Shown here piece after piece: positions 42,141-52,971 of a stretch of DNA of 64,000 nt. The stretch lies in assembly GCA_030710605.1 (NCBI GenBank), contig CP092875.1, positions 64,853,462 to 64,917,461 on the forward strand, given 5' to 3'. Source of the DNA: Cordylochernes scorpioides. Taxonomy: Eukaryota > Arthropoda > Arachnida > Pseudoscorpiones > Chernetidae. The notes beneath the pieces were generated by a model, which searched no databases, was not told the origin of the DNA, and saw only the letters and a list, made by a program, of their open reading frames with translations. The first letter of the stretch is position 1, and every line of letters begins with the position of its first letter. The position numbers and the translations under genes are program-made.

Positions 42141-42891
42141 AACACATAAGAGTATTGGCTGTCAAGTATTTGTCCATATTCCAAGACAAGTCCGTAAATC
42201 CAAACTCGAAAGAAGAGCTGTCAGAGGTAACCTTGTTGGATATGCACTTAGAGGACGTGGCTACAGAGTGTGGACTCCTGAGATGAAGAAAGTGGTGGAA
42301 TCTCGGGACTGTGTCTTCAACGAGAGTGATGTATCGAGGAATGACAGCAACTGGGAGATGCTTCCATCAGTTGAACACTACAGCTATGGGACTTAACGGG
42401 AGATTGTAGAGTATCCAGTGTCTTTATTAGATCAAGAAGACGTGACACCTACAGAAGAGGACAGCCATAATGAAGATACTGTAAAGCCTTCTCCTACTCG
42501 ATCTCATCCAATGATTCTAAGGAACCAGAGAAATGCTCAGAACTCAATTGCACTCCTCAGTACTGAAGTAAACAAGTGGAAGAAAACCTAGCGGACATTT
42601 TGACCAAGCCACTGGGGAGAAACCTACACGAACTTCATCGTCGAGACTCTTAAGCAGCGAAGTGATCCATGAATAGGAGGTCACTTCTTGGGAGGAGATT
42701 GCTGGCTCGGCAACCCTGGAGCTGACGTCACTTCCTGTTGATGCAACCCTTGCAAGGCCGCGTAGCCACGAGACTTATTCTTTCTCTTTTCTCCATGTTT
42801 ACTTTTTAATCTATATATAATCCCTTTACCTTGTAGTTAATTAAACAATAATTAACGTTGAGCGCTGTGTGTAATCAATTGGAATACAACA
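42141..42891 (+). mobile_element. Copia family, 3' fragment with LTR
   Basis: Starts inside the integrase C-terminal region (IGCQVFVHIPRQVRKSKLE), passes the same linker-to-pol-end junction as the 19434 element and ends with a 3' LTR (42700-42891). The RT is missing at the same place. Confidence 0.85.
42700..42891 (+). repeat. Copia 3' LTR, mosaic type, 192 bp
   Basis: The first half (ctcggcaaccctggagctga, gccgcgtagccacgagactt) matches the solo LTR at 26264. The second half (gttgagcgctgtgtgtaatc) matches the 19434 Copia LTR. Confidence 0.8.
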
Positions 42892-43160
42892 GTTTGGTAG
42901 ATTCGGCTGGGATTACGACGCTTCTGCTAGCCACAACCTTTCCCATGGAAGCTGGTGAATTTAGTACATCTTTGGCCTCTTCCCCAATCTGATTTCCGGC
43001 GCGTCCACAATCAATCACGGCGTTTGATGCCTCTAGGAAATCCCATCCGAGGATAATAGTTGGGTTACTATTAGGTCGGACAATAAACTCAAGTGGCTGT
43101 TCCAATCCATTGATGCTAAAGCTGATTGTGCATCGGCCGATTGATGTAACCTTCTTGCCA
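42892..43160 (-). pseudogene. Gypsy retropepsin fragment
   Basis: Minus strand frame includes GRCTISFSINGLEQPLEF, then TIILGWDFLEASNAVIDCG. The ILGxDFL...VIDC pattern marks the second half of a Gypsy aspartic protease. It lies between two Copia copies in opposite orientation. Confidence 0.7.
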
Positions 43161-43164
43161 TCAG

Positions 43165-43262
43165 CAATAAGTCAGTGGATGAGAGGGTAACACGCTCGAT
43201 TCCCAACAATCATGAACCGGGATTGAATCCCGCGTTAAAATTTGTTTAGTATGTGAATAACC
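43165..43262 (+). mobile_element. tRNA-like SINE, family B
   Basis: Plus strand: agtggatgagagggtaacac is A-box-like, then CCGGGATTGAATCCCG is the B box, followed by the tail 'tagtatgtgaataacc'. Related to 8105-8212. Confidence 0.55.
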
Positions 43263-43270
43263 TTCACATA

Positions 43271-45661
43271 TTATTCACTGTTTTTCGCCAAGTAATGAGG
43301 AGTACTGAGGAGTTCAATTGAGATCTGAGCATTTCTCTGGTTCCTTAGGATCATTGGATGAGATCGAGTAGGAGAAGGCTTCACAGTATCTTCATTATGG
43401 CTGTCTTCTTCTGTAGGTATCACGTCTTCTTGATCTAATAAAGACACTGGATGCTCTTCAATCTCCCGTTGAGTCCCATAGCTGTAGTGTTCAACTGATG
43501 GAAGCACCTCCCGATTGCTGTCGCTTCCTCGATACATCACTCTCTTTGAAGACACAGTCCCGAGATTCCACCACTTTCTTCATCTCAGGAAACCACACTC
43601 TGTAGCCCACGTCCTCTGAGTGCATATCCCACAAGGTTACCCTTTGACAGCTCTCGTTTCGAGTTTGGATTTACGGACTTGTCTTGGAATATGGACAAAT
43701 ACTTGACAGCCAATAGCTCTTATGTGTTTAAGACTAGGCTTGTTCCCTATCCACAGTTAATATGGCGTGTTTTTCACCATTGTGATTGTTGAGAACTCTG
43801 TTTCTGACATAGGCTGCGGTGTAAGTCAGCTCCGCCCAGGAAGCCTTTGGCAGACCACTTCCAGATATAGTGCTCCTGACAAGATCTAGGAGTATCCTAT
43901 TCATTCTTTCTGCCACACCATTCTGTTGGGATGTATACGTCAATAGTGTGTTCATGAACTATTCCAACGCTCGTGCAGAAAGAGTCCCATTCCTTGGAAC
44001 AAAATTCCAAGCCATTATCTGTACGTATCCGTTTCAGTTTCCGGCTGGTTTGTTTCTCAGTTGCTTGAATCCACTCTTTGACTTTTCCCAGAGTTCCGCC
44101 TTTGTTTTTCAGGAAAAATACACTTGTATATCTCGTAGATTCATCAATGATGGTTAAGACGTACTTGGCTCCTCCCCAGCTCAATACGTCGAGTGGACCC
44201 CATCAGGTCCGCATGCACCAAGTCCCAACGGCATGATTTCTTTTTCCTCCTTGTGTGAGTGTTGAAAGAATGGCAGACGGTAAACACTTGCGATCAAGCA
44301 GTCTTCGCACTTTTCTGGCTTTGCCGGGCTGCAATTAAGTCCTCTTACGCTTTGGTTATTGGCATCTTTGCTATCGTATATGCATTTACATGCATCAGCC
44401 TTTTGTGCCAAAGTTCCAGTGTAAGCTCTTCCTTGCATTCAGATGCAAGAGAAACATGATCATTCTGATCTATCGGAGAGGATGGAGGTAGTCTGGACGT
44501 AGTAAAGTCTACCCAACTTCTTTCCCTCTATCAAGAGTTCACCTTTCATGTCCATAATGTGGCAACCACTCTTGTTGAAGACAACTTTTCCTACCGTTTT
44601 CTATCATTTGGAGCACAGACAGAACACTGTGACGCATTATCTGGAAACATACAAGGTGTTCTGGGCAACCATATTGCAGGCATCTCCCTTGTGTCCAACA
44701 ATATTGGCACTGACAGTACCGATACCACATGCTTCTATAGAAGAGCCATTCGCATAAGTGATGGAACTCATATTGCTTGTGCACTCTTTCAGGACATGTG
44801 AAGTAATCTCTCTTGGGAGTCATATGGTGCGTCGCTCCAGAATCTATGATCCAGGTCTCGGCCGGTAGCTCCAAACAAAGTGTTGCACATTGCCGGCATA
44901 TTTACGCCTTTGTTTTGGTCAAACCTCTTTGGTCTTTGTTCATTCTTTCCTTTCTTCCTGCATCCCTTGCATAATGGCCTTTACCTGCACATTTGAAACA
45001 AACAACCTTTGCTTTAAATTGTTTTTCTGTTTCAATGGGCTTCGAAGAGGCATTAACGACCATGGCACCCACATATTTTGGTAGATTAGACGAAACGCCT
45101 TTCTGCTTCTGCCAACAGCCGTCTTTTAACTGTGGCGGTCGTAAAGTCTGAATCAGGCAAGTTACATATGGTTGAGACAACGGTGTCCCAATCCTCTGGT
45201 AATCCACCCAAAAGAACCATAGCCAAATCGCCTTCATCAATTTTGTCGCCAATTTGGGCCAGTTCATTTACAATGTAGTTTATCTTCCCCATATACCCTT
45301 CCATATTGCTGTGCTGAGTCAACCTTTCGCCATATAACTGCCTTCTTAGTTGTACGGCTCGATATCTACTATCCTTTGGTGCGTATAATTTTTCCAGTTC
45401 CTCCCAGACCTCTTTCGGAGTATTCAAATGTTGAACATGCAATTGTTGTTCATCATTAATCCGAGGCAAATTTTTGCAAACGCCTTACCCTCCCGCGACA
45501 AAAAAAAAGTTTTGTTGCAACAAGGTCACTAGGGTCAGGCTTAGCCTCTCCTGGTTGATCACAAACTCCAACAAGTCGTTTTCGATTAGAACGAGTTTCA
45601 TCTGGAAGCTCCAGCTGGAGTAATTAGCACCATTTAATTTTGTAATCGTCGTGTTTGCCAT
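43271..45661 (-). pseudogene. Copia gag-protease-integrase, broken
   Basis: Starts MANTTITKLNGANYSSW at 45661. Gag pieces at 45700-45086, a knuckle CFKCAGKGHYARD near 45000-44965 (last Cys lost), protease WIIDSGATHHMT near 44850, an integrase domain (44184-43897) with IDESTRY and RTDNGLEF, then NGVAERMNR at about 43920 and the C-terminal part to 43271. The frame breaks differ from those of the 19434 copy, so the two decayed independently. Confidence 0.85.
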
Positions 45662-45724
45662 TTTACAAAATATTTGGTAAGTAGAAAAAGGATGGGCCAA
45701 GTAATCAAAGTAAATTTAGTTACT

Positions 45725-45823
45725 CACGTTTTAGGCCTTGCGCTTCTTCAGTCTGACGTTTTAGGTCTTGCGCTTCTTCAGTCTCACGTTTTAGGCCTTG
45801 CGCTTCTTCAGTCTCATAATCTT
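45725..45823 (-). repeat. Copia leader tandem repeat, 3 units
   Basis: Three units of cgttttaggccttgcgcttc (minus orientation), against two in the 19627 copy. Confidence 0.85.
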
Positions 45824-46032
45824 TGTTGTATTCGAATTGATTACACACAGCGCTCAACGTTAATTATTATTTAATTAACTACAAGGTAAAGGGAATATAT
45901 ATAGATTAAATAGTAAACATGGAGAAAGAGAATAAGTCGCGTGGCGACGCCGCTTTGCAGGGTTACATCAACAGGAAGTGACATCAGCTCCAGTGTTACC
46001 GAAGCCAAACCGTCCGCCGCCACGGTCCAGCA
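45824..46032 (-). repeat. Copia 5' LTR, 209 bp
   Basis: On the minus strand begins TGCTGGACCGTGGCGGCGGA and ends AATACAACA. Closer to the 19434 LTRs than to the mosaic LTR at 42700. Confidence 0.85.
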
Positions 46033-48481
46033 CAAATCCATATAAACAGATTTACTTTATACAATATATATTTCACACAATTAAAACATTGTTTACTTGG
46101 ACTTAAGGCTTGAAGAGAGAAAGAGAATTGTACTCATTAGAGAAAAATGATGAAAACATATTTAGATCTACGTATTGACATCAAACAAGAGAATTATATT
46201 TGATTATAATCATTTTAAAAAAACCGTTAAAATATTGAATGATTCCGAAATAAAACTAACTTAAACGAAGTACTAATTTTGTCATTCAATGATGTTTTAC
46301 TTAGAACATGATGGGAATTCTCTCAATACCTGCCATCCATTTACTGGCTCAGTAAATCAGAACATATCTCCAGTTTGTCTGCCTCAAATCCCTTCCTTGA
46401 ATCATATTGTCTCGCCTATCCCCTCTCTGGTTCTTCGCGACGACGCCGCTACCTCCACCGTGGATCACCTACCCTGGCTCCGTTGCTCCATCTCTGCAGA
46501 TCTACCCTGCAGACCACCCAAAGATCCTCTGAGAACCACTATTCAAGTGGATCTCCTTTCCCTCTGGCAGTATATCTCGGCCTTACCACTGGTGGGGGGG
46601 CCACGAGAGACTTACCAGAAGATTAGCGACTGTGGTGTTGGAGAGAGAGTCACAACAGCAACCGGCAACAAGTCTGCTAACAGTCCTCTTTTGTTGTCAT
46701 CTTTAATCCACATTACATAAGAACTCGAATATCAATTAACAGGTATTTACATTACTTTGCATCCTAGAGCCAATATAAAACGTGTATTCACAATTATTAG
46801 CCTCAGGAAACAGGACCACAGCAGTAGACGACTCCCACACTAGTGTTTTCAGGCCGATACTCGCGACAATATCTTGCCGGTAACTATGGGACATACATAG
46901 ACCTGCTCATCACATCGGACTGCTCGTGTTACAACCTTTTAGTCAATTCTTTGTGGTGACCTTGAGGCGTCCATAGCTCTCTGGCTGGTCTTGTACGCCA
47001 TACCTCATCCCACTTAGTTCAGAGACAACTCCAAAGCTTTCAACTTTTATCAGTTCTGTAGAGCCGCGCTCCTGCAGTCCTGATAATCGAGGTTCCACCA
47101 GATGAGACACCGTAGGACTAAGTTCTCAGCGTGGCGGACTCTTGCTTTCACTCCTCTCAACTTTGTAACGTCATCAAGAAGTCTGCCTCGTCTTCATTGA
47201 CTTTTATCAGAACTACATTTGAAGACTTTCCGAGACAGGTACAGATGGACTATTTTGCCAGGATGGGCTTCAAGATAATCAGCAAGAACATAACATAGAG
47301 TCTATATCCCGCCTTAAGCTCAAATACTTTCAAGCATGAGTCTGGTTCCTCGTTGGTTGATCGCTTAATTTCAAGATGAAGCTTATAAAATTCAGCCTGA
47401 CCATCGGTAGCTTGTATATCTGTCCCACTTTTAGTCATTAAGTCTATAAATGATCTAGTTAGTTCCAAGCGGATCCTTTATGAACGACCAACAGACATCC
47501 ATAACAAGATTTAAGGCGTGTAATGATTTTTTAAATTAGGGTTAAACACGCGCTGAGGCCTTGGAACTCGCGAGAGAAATTTTGAGCTTTCTTTCTTTCA
47601 AAAGAAGCGCTTTTTGAACACTTCTTCATCCAGGAGACCAATATCCCAACTATGGACACCGATGGATATCTGCCTAGACAGAAGTCTGCACATCAAAAAG
47701 TTACGTCAAACTATGGACAATGTTGAGAATATCTGCCTCGGCTTCAATCGAGACACCAGCACTGTCCAGGCTTTTCTACCTCGTCTCTGCCTTTGCGTCT
47801 CGCGTCTTCTTCTTCTGGCAGGTGTGTCCTTTGGTCGGGACTATCATCTTCATATTCAGTTTTCTGAGGTTAAGAAGACGACTTTCATCATTTGCTACAT
47901 TGATGTCATATCCTTCGCGACATGCCCAGCATAACACTTTCAAGAACCTGTTCAAACTTCAATACAAATGTAAAAAGCAGAGTTAAGCGTCGCCGAAAAC
48001 GATTAAGTCACTCTAACCGGCCGGATATTTTAGGCCAAATTTGAAGCCTCTTCATTAGAAGCTGATTACAGAGAAAGGCATATTTCAAATATATTTATCC
48101 AATGTGCCTACATTGGTATTAGACTGGAATGCTTCTATGTTTACTACACGGAGTTCTGGCCAATATATTGGGGAATTGATATTCATGAGCTGGTTGTCAT
48201 TTTGAGAACTACTCACACTGAACGAATTCATTGAAGAGGATCTGATCCAAGAGGACATGACTTTGTTGGGCCATTTTTTCACAAAAACAAACCCAACAAT
48301 GATTTAAACATTTTACATCATATATGTACAGTGTCTCGTCGAAGTGTTTGTTGTCCAGATGGAGAACTTGGAATTAGTCTGGGCTTGTATCCCGAAGCCC
48401 GCTGCAGAAAGGCCCAGATGGAGAATGTACAGATTGTACATATGTAATATATGTTTTATAACCAATCCCTTCCTTTATATG
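46033..48481. other. Unclassified sequence between Copia and Gypsy
   Basis: Moderately GC-rich from 46370 to 47950 with short open frames on both strands (for example 46289-46720 plus and 47250-47468 minus) but no domain I recognise and no repeat ends. It could be a decayed retroelement. No host gene can be supported. Confidence 0.4.
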
Positions 48482-48646
48482 TGTTAGGTTATTCAGTGAT
48501 TGAATATATCATGATCACAAGTTAATGTTTTGGTTCATGTAGGATATGTAAAATAACATATTACAACAATGGCCAGTCAATAAAGTTACGTCTTCATGAT
48601 AGGTTAATGATTCGTTGTTTTGTACAAGACACTAACAAATCAAACA
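48482..48646 (+). repeat. Gypsy 5' LTR, 165 bp
   Basis: Begins TGTTAGGTTATTC and ends AATCAAACA. Holds 'gtcaataaag', which includes a polyadenylation-type AATAAA. Confidence 0.93.
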
Positions 48647-48764
48647 TGGTGTCAGAAAAGTGATTTGAAAACAAACGAAAAAAAATATCGCGGTAAGTTC
48701 AATTTTACGTTAAGACTAATAAAATAATAAATAAGCCTTATCGTATATTAAATAGACAAAAGAT

Positions 48765-49892
48765 ATGTATTTACAAATACCGCCACCTGAACCAGTTAAT
48801 TTCAGAGGAAATATAGAAGAAAACTGGAGATATTTCAAATCGCATTGGCGTAACTTTTCAATAGCAACAGGGTTGGACAATAAAGAAGACAAATTAAAAG
48901 TTGCAACCTTATTGTCTATTATAGGCAAAGAAGCTTATAATATATTTGAACATCTCGATCTTTCAGATGAACAAAGAAATAACTCAGATGAGATAATAAA
49001 TGCATTGACTCAGCATTTTACACCAAAAATTAACATTATTTATGAAAGATCAATTTTCAACCAAACAAATCAAGAAACAAATGAAAGTATTGAACAATAT
49101 ATATGTAGATTAAGAAAATTGTCTTCCACATGCAATTATGGTGCAATGACTGAAGAAATGATCAGGGATAGGTTAGTTTTGGGAATAATTGACAAGCAAA
49201 CCAAAAGACAGCTGATCAGTGATCCTCAACTAACATTGCAAAAAGCTATTGATGTGTGTAAGGCTAATGAAAGCGCTAACAAACAAATTGAAAACTTAAC
49301 TAAAAACACTCAAGAGGAGGTGAACAAATTGAATATAAGAAAGAAAACAGTCTATCAAAATAAAATGAAAAAGAACATTCCTTGTAGATATTGTGCAACA
49401 TTCCATGAGCACAATAGACAAAAATGCCCTGCATGGAATCAAACCTGCAGAAAGTGTAACAAAAAGAATCATTGGGCAAAAGTTTGCAAATCCAGAATGA
49501 GAACAGTTCAAAGCCTTGAATCTCAAAACTCCAATGATGAACAAGAAGATTGTTATTCTTTAGAATATGTCTCAGAAATTTCTGCTAGAAAATTGATGAC
49601 TAAATTAGAATTAGAATTGAATGGATACAAGGAAAGCATAATTTGCCAAATAGATACAGGAGCAACTGTCAATGTTTTAAATTTTGCAGATTTATGCAAA
49701 ATCATGCAAGATGGCAATCCTTCTCTTAAACCAAGCTACATCAAACTAAGATGCTATGGAGGAGAAATATTAAAGCCAAGAGGACAAATCAAAATCAACT
49801 GTTCCCACCAAAGCAAGCAACATCCTATAGTGTTCCAAGTGATAGATCATTGGGAAAAACCTATTCTAAGTGCTGAACTTGCCAGAAATTGA
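48765..49892 (+). CDS. Gypsy Gag and protease
   Basis: 375 codons from ATG 48765 (MYLQIPPPEPVNFRGN). Residues 1-200 form a helical Gag domain (KSHWRNFSIATGL, YICRLRKLSSTC). Two knuckles follow at about 205-245: CRYCATFHEHNRQKC and CRKCNKKNHWAKVC. The protease starts at about residue 298 with the catalytic CQIDTGATVNVL and reaches 'HPIVFQVIDHWEKPILSAEL'. The frame stops at 49892 where a one-base change near 49888 separates it from pol. In relatives gag and pol are often one reading frame. Confidence 0.9.
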   Translation: MYLQIPPPEPVNFRGNIEENWRYFKSHWRNFSIATGLDNKEDKLKVATLLSIIGKEAYNIFEHLDLSDEQRNNSDEIINALTQHFTPKINIIYERSIFNQTNQETNESIEQYICRLRKLSSTCNYGAMTEEMIRDRLVLGIIDKQTKRQLISDPQLTLQKAIDVCKANESANKQIENLTKNTQEEVNKLNIRKKTVYQNKMKKNIPCRYCATFHEHNRQKCPAWNQTCRKCNKKNHWAKVCKSRMRTVQSLESQNSNDEQEDCYSLEYVSEISARKLMTKLELELNGYKESIICQIDTGATVNVLNFADLCKIMQDGNPSLKPSYIKLRCYGGEILKPRGQIKINCSHQSKQHPIVFQVIDHWEKPILSAELARN

Positions 49893-52136
49893 ATTTAATA
49901 GAAATTAAAGCTGACTTATGCAAAATTGAATCCACATGGACAAAACAAAATAACCTTCTAGATAAATATAAAGACATATTTGAAGGCATTGGATGCTTAC
50001 AAGGGGAATACAAACTAGAAACAGATCCTACAATCAAAACCCATCAAGCAAGCACCTAGAAGAGTACCTATTACCTTAAGAAAGAATTAAAAGAAAAAAT
50101 TGATTGACATGGAAAAGAAAAATATCATTGCCAAAGTTGATTATCCAACAGACTGGATTAGCAATCTAGTACTAGTAAAGTCAACTAAGAAGTTAAGAAT
50201 ATGCATTGATCCTCGAGAATTAAATGTCGCCTTGAAAAGAGCTGAATACCCAATACCGACAATTGAGGAAATAATACCAAATCTTCAAAATGCCAAAATA
50301 TTCACAGTAGTGGACACTAAAGATGGTTTTTGGAATGTGAAGCTCTCTGATGAATCATCGAACCTTACAACATTCTGGACTCCCTTTGGAAGATACAAAT
50401 TTCTTCGAATGCCATTTGGATTAAAGACTGCTTCTGAAGAATACCAAAGAAGACTCTATGAAATCTTCCAAGGTCTTGAAGGAATTGAAATAATAGCTGA
50501 TGACATTCTGATTTTGGGAAAAGGTGACTCATATGAAGAAGCACTGAAGGATCATGATAGAAATCTTGAAAATCTTTTCAAGACAGCCAGACAAGCTAAT
50601 TTGAAATTCAACATCAATAAAGTCAAGCTCAGACTAAAAGAAGTAAAATATCTAGGACATATAATAACTCCACATGGATTAAAGCCAGATCCAGAAAAAA
50701 GTTAAAGCCTTAAAAGAAATGCCTCATCCAGAAAGTATAACAGAACTCAAAAGTTTCCTTGGTTTTGCAACATACCTATGTAAATTCATGCCAAATATTT
50801 CAATGATTAGTGAACCTTTGAGAAAATTGACAATGAAAAATTCAACATGGTCATGGAGCAAGAATCATCAAGCTGCATTTGAACAAATCAAAGATCTAGC
50901 CTCAAAAGCACCAATTTTAAGATATTTTGATGCGGACAAATCTATAGCTATACAATGCGATGCAAGTAAACATGGACTTGGAGCTACCCTACTACAAGAA
51001 AGCCAGCCAATAATTTTTGCATCTAGAAGTCTAAGACTGAGCAAAATTATGCTCAGATAGAAAAAGAATGTCTTGCAATTGTTTTTGCATGCGAAAGATT
51101 TCATCAGTACATTTTGGGCAAATGTCAAGTGACTGTGCAAACTGATCACAAGCCTCTTTTGTCAATATTTAAGAAATCTATTCTAAAAGCGCCACAAAGA
51201 CTCCAAAGAATGCTTTTGAGACTGCAAAGATATAACTTAGAACTAGAACATGTCCAAGGATCTCAAATGCACTTGGCGGACATCTTTTCAAGAGCTTGCA
51301 TCAAAGATGTAAGGAATGAAAATCTGAAATATGATGTGTATCCCATTGACATCATTTACAAAGAAATTGCCACAGTCAATGTTATGGAAACATTAAGTGT
51401 ATGCAGTGACACTCTCCTGAGAATTAGAGAAGAAACATCATCTGATCCTATTCTGTGTGAAGTGAAGAAACTTATTCTAAATGGATGGCCACCAAATAAA
51501 AATCAAACTTCAATGCTAACCAGAGAATATTGGAATTTTAGAGAAGAATTAACAGTTCAAGATGGAATCATACTAAAGAATGATAGAATTGTAATTCCAA
51601 ATAAATTAAGAAAAGAGATGATAATAAAAACCCATCAAGGACATATTGGAATTAATTCAAGTATGCGAAGAGCAAGAGACAATATCTTTTGGCCAGGAAT
51701 GAATGCACAAATAGGGCAAGAAATTGAAAATTGTTCTATTTGTCTATCAAATTCACAGAATCAAGTGAGAGAACCAATGAAGTCTCACAAAATTCCAAAT
51801 TATCCCTGGGAAAGAATATCTCTTGATATATTCGAAATCTTCAAACAGAATTACCTAATAATAGTGGATCATTACTCAGATTTTTTTGAAGTTGAATGCC
51901 TAGAAAATACAACATCTGAATACATAATTGAATGCTGCAAAAGAAAATTCAGCAGATATGGAATTCCTCAAATTATAGTCTCAGACAATGGAAGGCAATT
52001 TACATCGTCTGAATTCCAAAAATTCAGCAAAGAATGGCAATTTCAACATTCTACATCATCACCACTTCACAGTCAGGGAAATGGAAAAGCTGAAGCGGCA
52101 GTTAAAATAGCCAAAAAACTTACTGAAGAAATCTAA
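49893..52136 (+). pseudogene. Gypsy pol: RT, RNase H, integrase, with frame breaks
   Basis: RT at 50100-50705 with RICIDPRELN, FTVVDTKDGFW, PFGLKTASEEYQRRL and the catalytic IADDILILG, a variant of YxDD common in this Gypsy clade. RNase H at 50719-51060 and onward, with QCDASKHGLGATLLQ and TDHKPLLSIF. The integrase at 51580-52136 has the zinc motif GHIGINSSMRRA...CSICL and DDE residues in SLDIFEIF, SDNGRQF and GKAEAAVK. One-base shifts occur near 50041, 50080-50095, 50696, 51036 and 52115. Four are one A too many in an A run. Confidence 0.88.
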
Positions 52137-52137
52137 A

Positions 52138-52791
52138 CAAGAAAATAGTGATTTTTGGCAAAATTTGTTAAATTGGAGAAATACACCCACTATAGACATA
52201 GATTCAAGCCCAGTACAAAGAATCATGTCTAGAAGAACTAGAGCTATACTGCCAATTCACCCAAATTTACTTAAACCATCAATTCCAGAAAATATTCCAG
52301 ATAAAATATCCATCAAAAGACAACAGGCAAAATACTACTATGATAGAAAATCTAAAAATTTACCAGACTTAGACATAGGACAAGAAGTGTATGTCAGAAC
52401 ACCCAATACCACCCCATCATGGTCCAAAGCTAACATCACAAATGAACACAACACAAGATCCTATGATGTGAATATTCATGGTAGAACCTACAGAAGAAAT
52501 AGAACCTGGATTAAACCACAACAGGCTTCAGCAAATCAAAAATCTACAAACAATCAAGAAGAAGGAAGAAAAGAAAGCGTTGATCAAGAACAAACTGTAT
52601 CAAATTGCTTACCATCTACTTCATCAGCAGGAGGAGGCAACATTGTGAAAAGAACCCGAATTGAAACTACCGAATGCAGAATCCAATCAAAGAGTGACAG
52701 CCCCGCGGTAAGTGAACCTGAGAATGCTGCATCAGAGACTAGAACCAGATCAGGTCGACTGGTGAAAAAACCAAGTAGATTTAAAGACTAG
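52138..52791 (+). pseudogene. Gypsy integrase C-terminal region
   Basis: Continues after the 52115 break: WQNLLNWRNTPTIDIDSSPV, SRRTRAILPIHPNLL, a short chromo-like segment (YYDRKSKNLPDLDIGQEVYV), and a polar tail ending TRSGRLVKKPSRFKD, the usual end of Gypsy Pol. The stop is at 52791, just before the purine tract. Confidence 0.85.
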
Positions 52792-52806
52792 TAAAAAAAG
52801 GGAAGA

Positions 52807-52971
52807 TGTTAGGTTATTCAGTGATTGAATATATCATGATCACAAGTTAATGTTTTGGTTCATGTAGGATATGTAAAATAACATATTACAACAATGGCCA
52901 GTCAATAAAGTTACGTCTTCATGATAGGTTAGTGATTCGTTGTTTTGTACAAGACACTAACAAATCAAACA
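52807..52971 (+). repeat. Gypsy 3' LTR, 165 bp
   Basis: Identical to the 5' LTR except one base (ggttagtgattcg versus ggttaatgattcg). Confidence 0.93.

Larger units (their letters stand above)
43271..46032 (-). mobile_element. Copia family, 5' part, inverted copy
   Basis: Minus strand: 5' LTR (46032-45824), three-unit leader repeat, gag start at 45661, and coding sequence to about 43271, just at the linker where the other copies carry the RT deletion. Its 3' end and LTR are missing. It lies head-on to the 42141 copy. Confidence 0.85.
48482..52971 (+). mobile_element. Young Gypsy LTR retrotransposon, 4.5 kb
   Basis: 165-bp LTRs (48482-48646 and 52807-52971) differ at one base. A 5-bp target duplication, atatg, flanks it. 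A TGGTGTCAGAAAAGTG primer-binding site follows the 5' LTR, and the purine tract aaaaaaagggaaga precedes the 3' LTR. Encodes gag, protease, RT, RNase H and integrase in the Gypsy order, with no envelope gene. Recent by its LTRs, yet the coding region has several one-base frame breaks. Confidence 0.95.

Noticed and set aside
46289-46720. 143-codon open frame on the plus strand
   Set aside because: Composition is low in typical coding signal, no domain is visible, and an overlapping frame is equally open.
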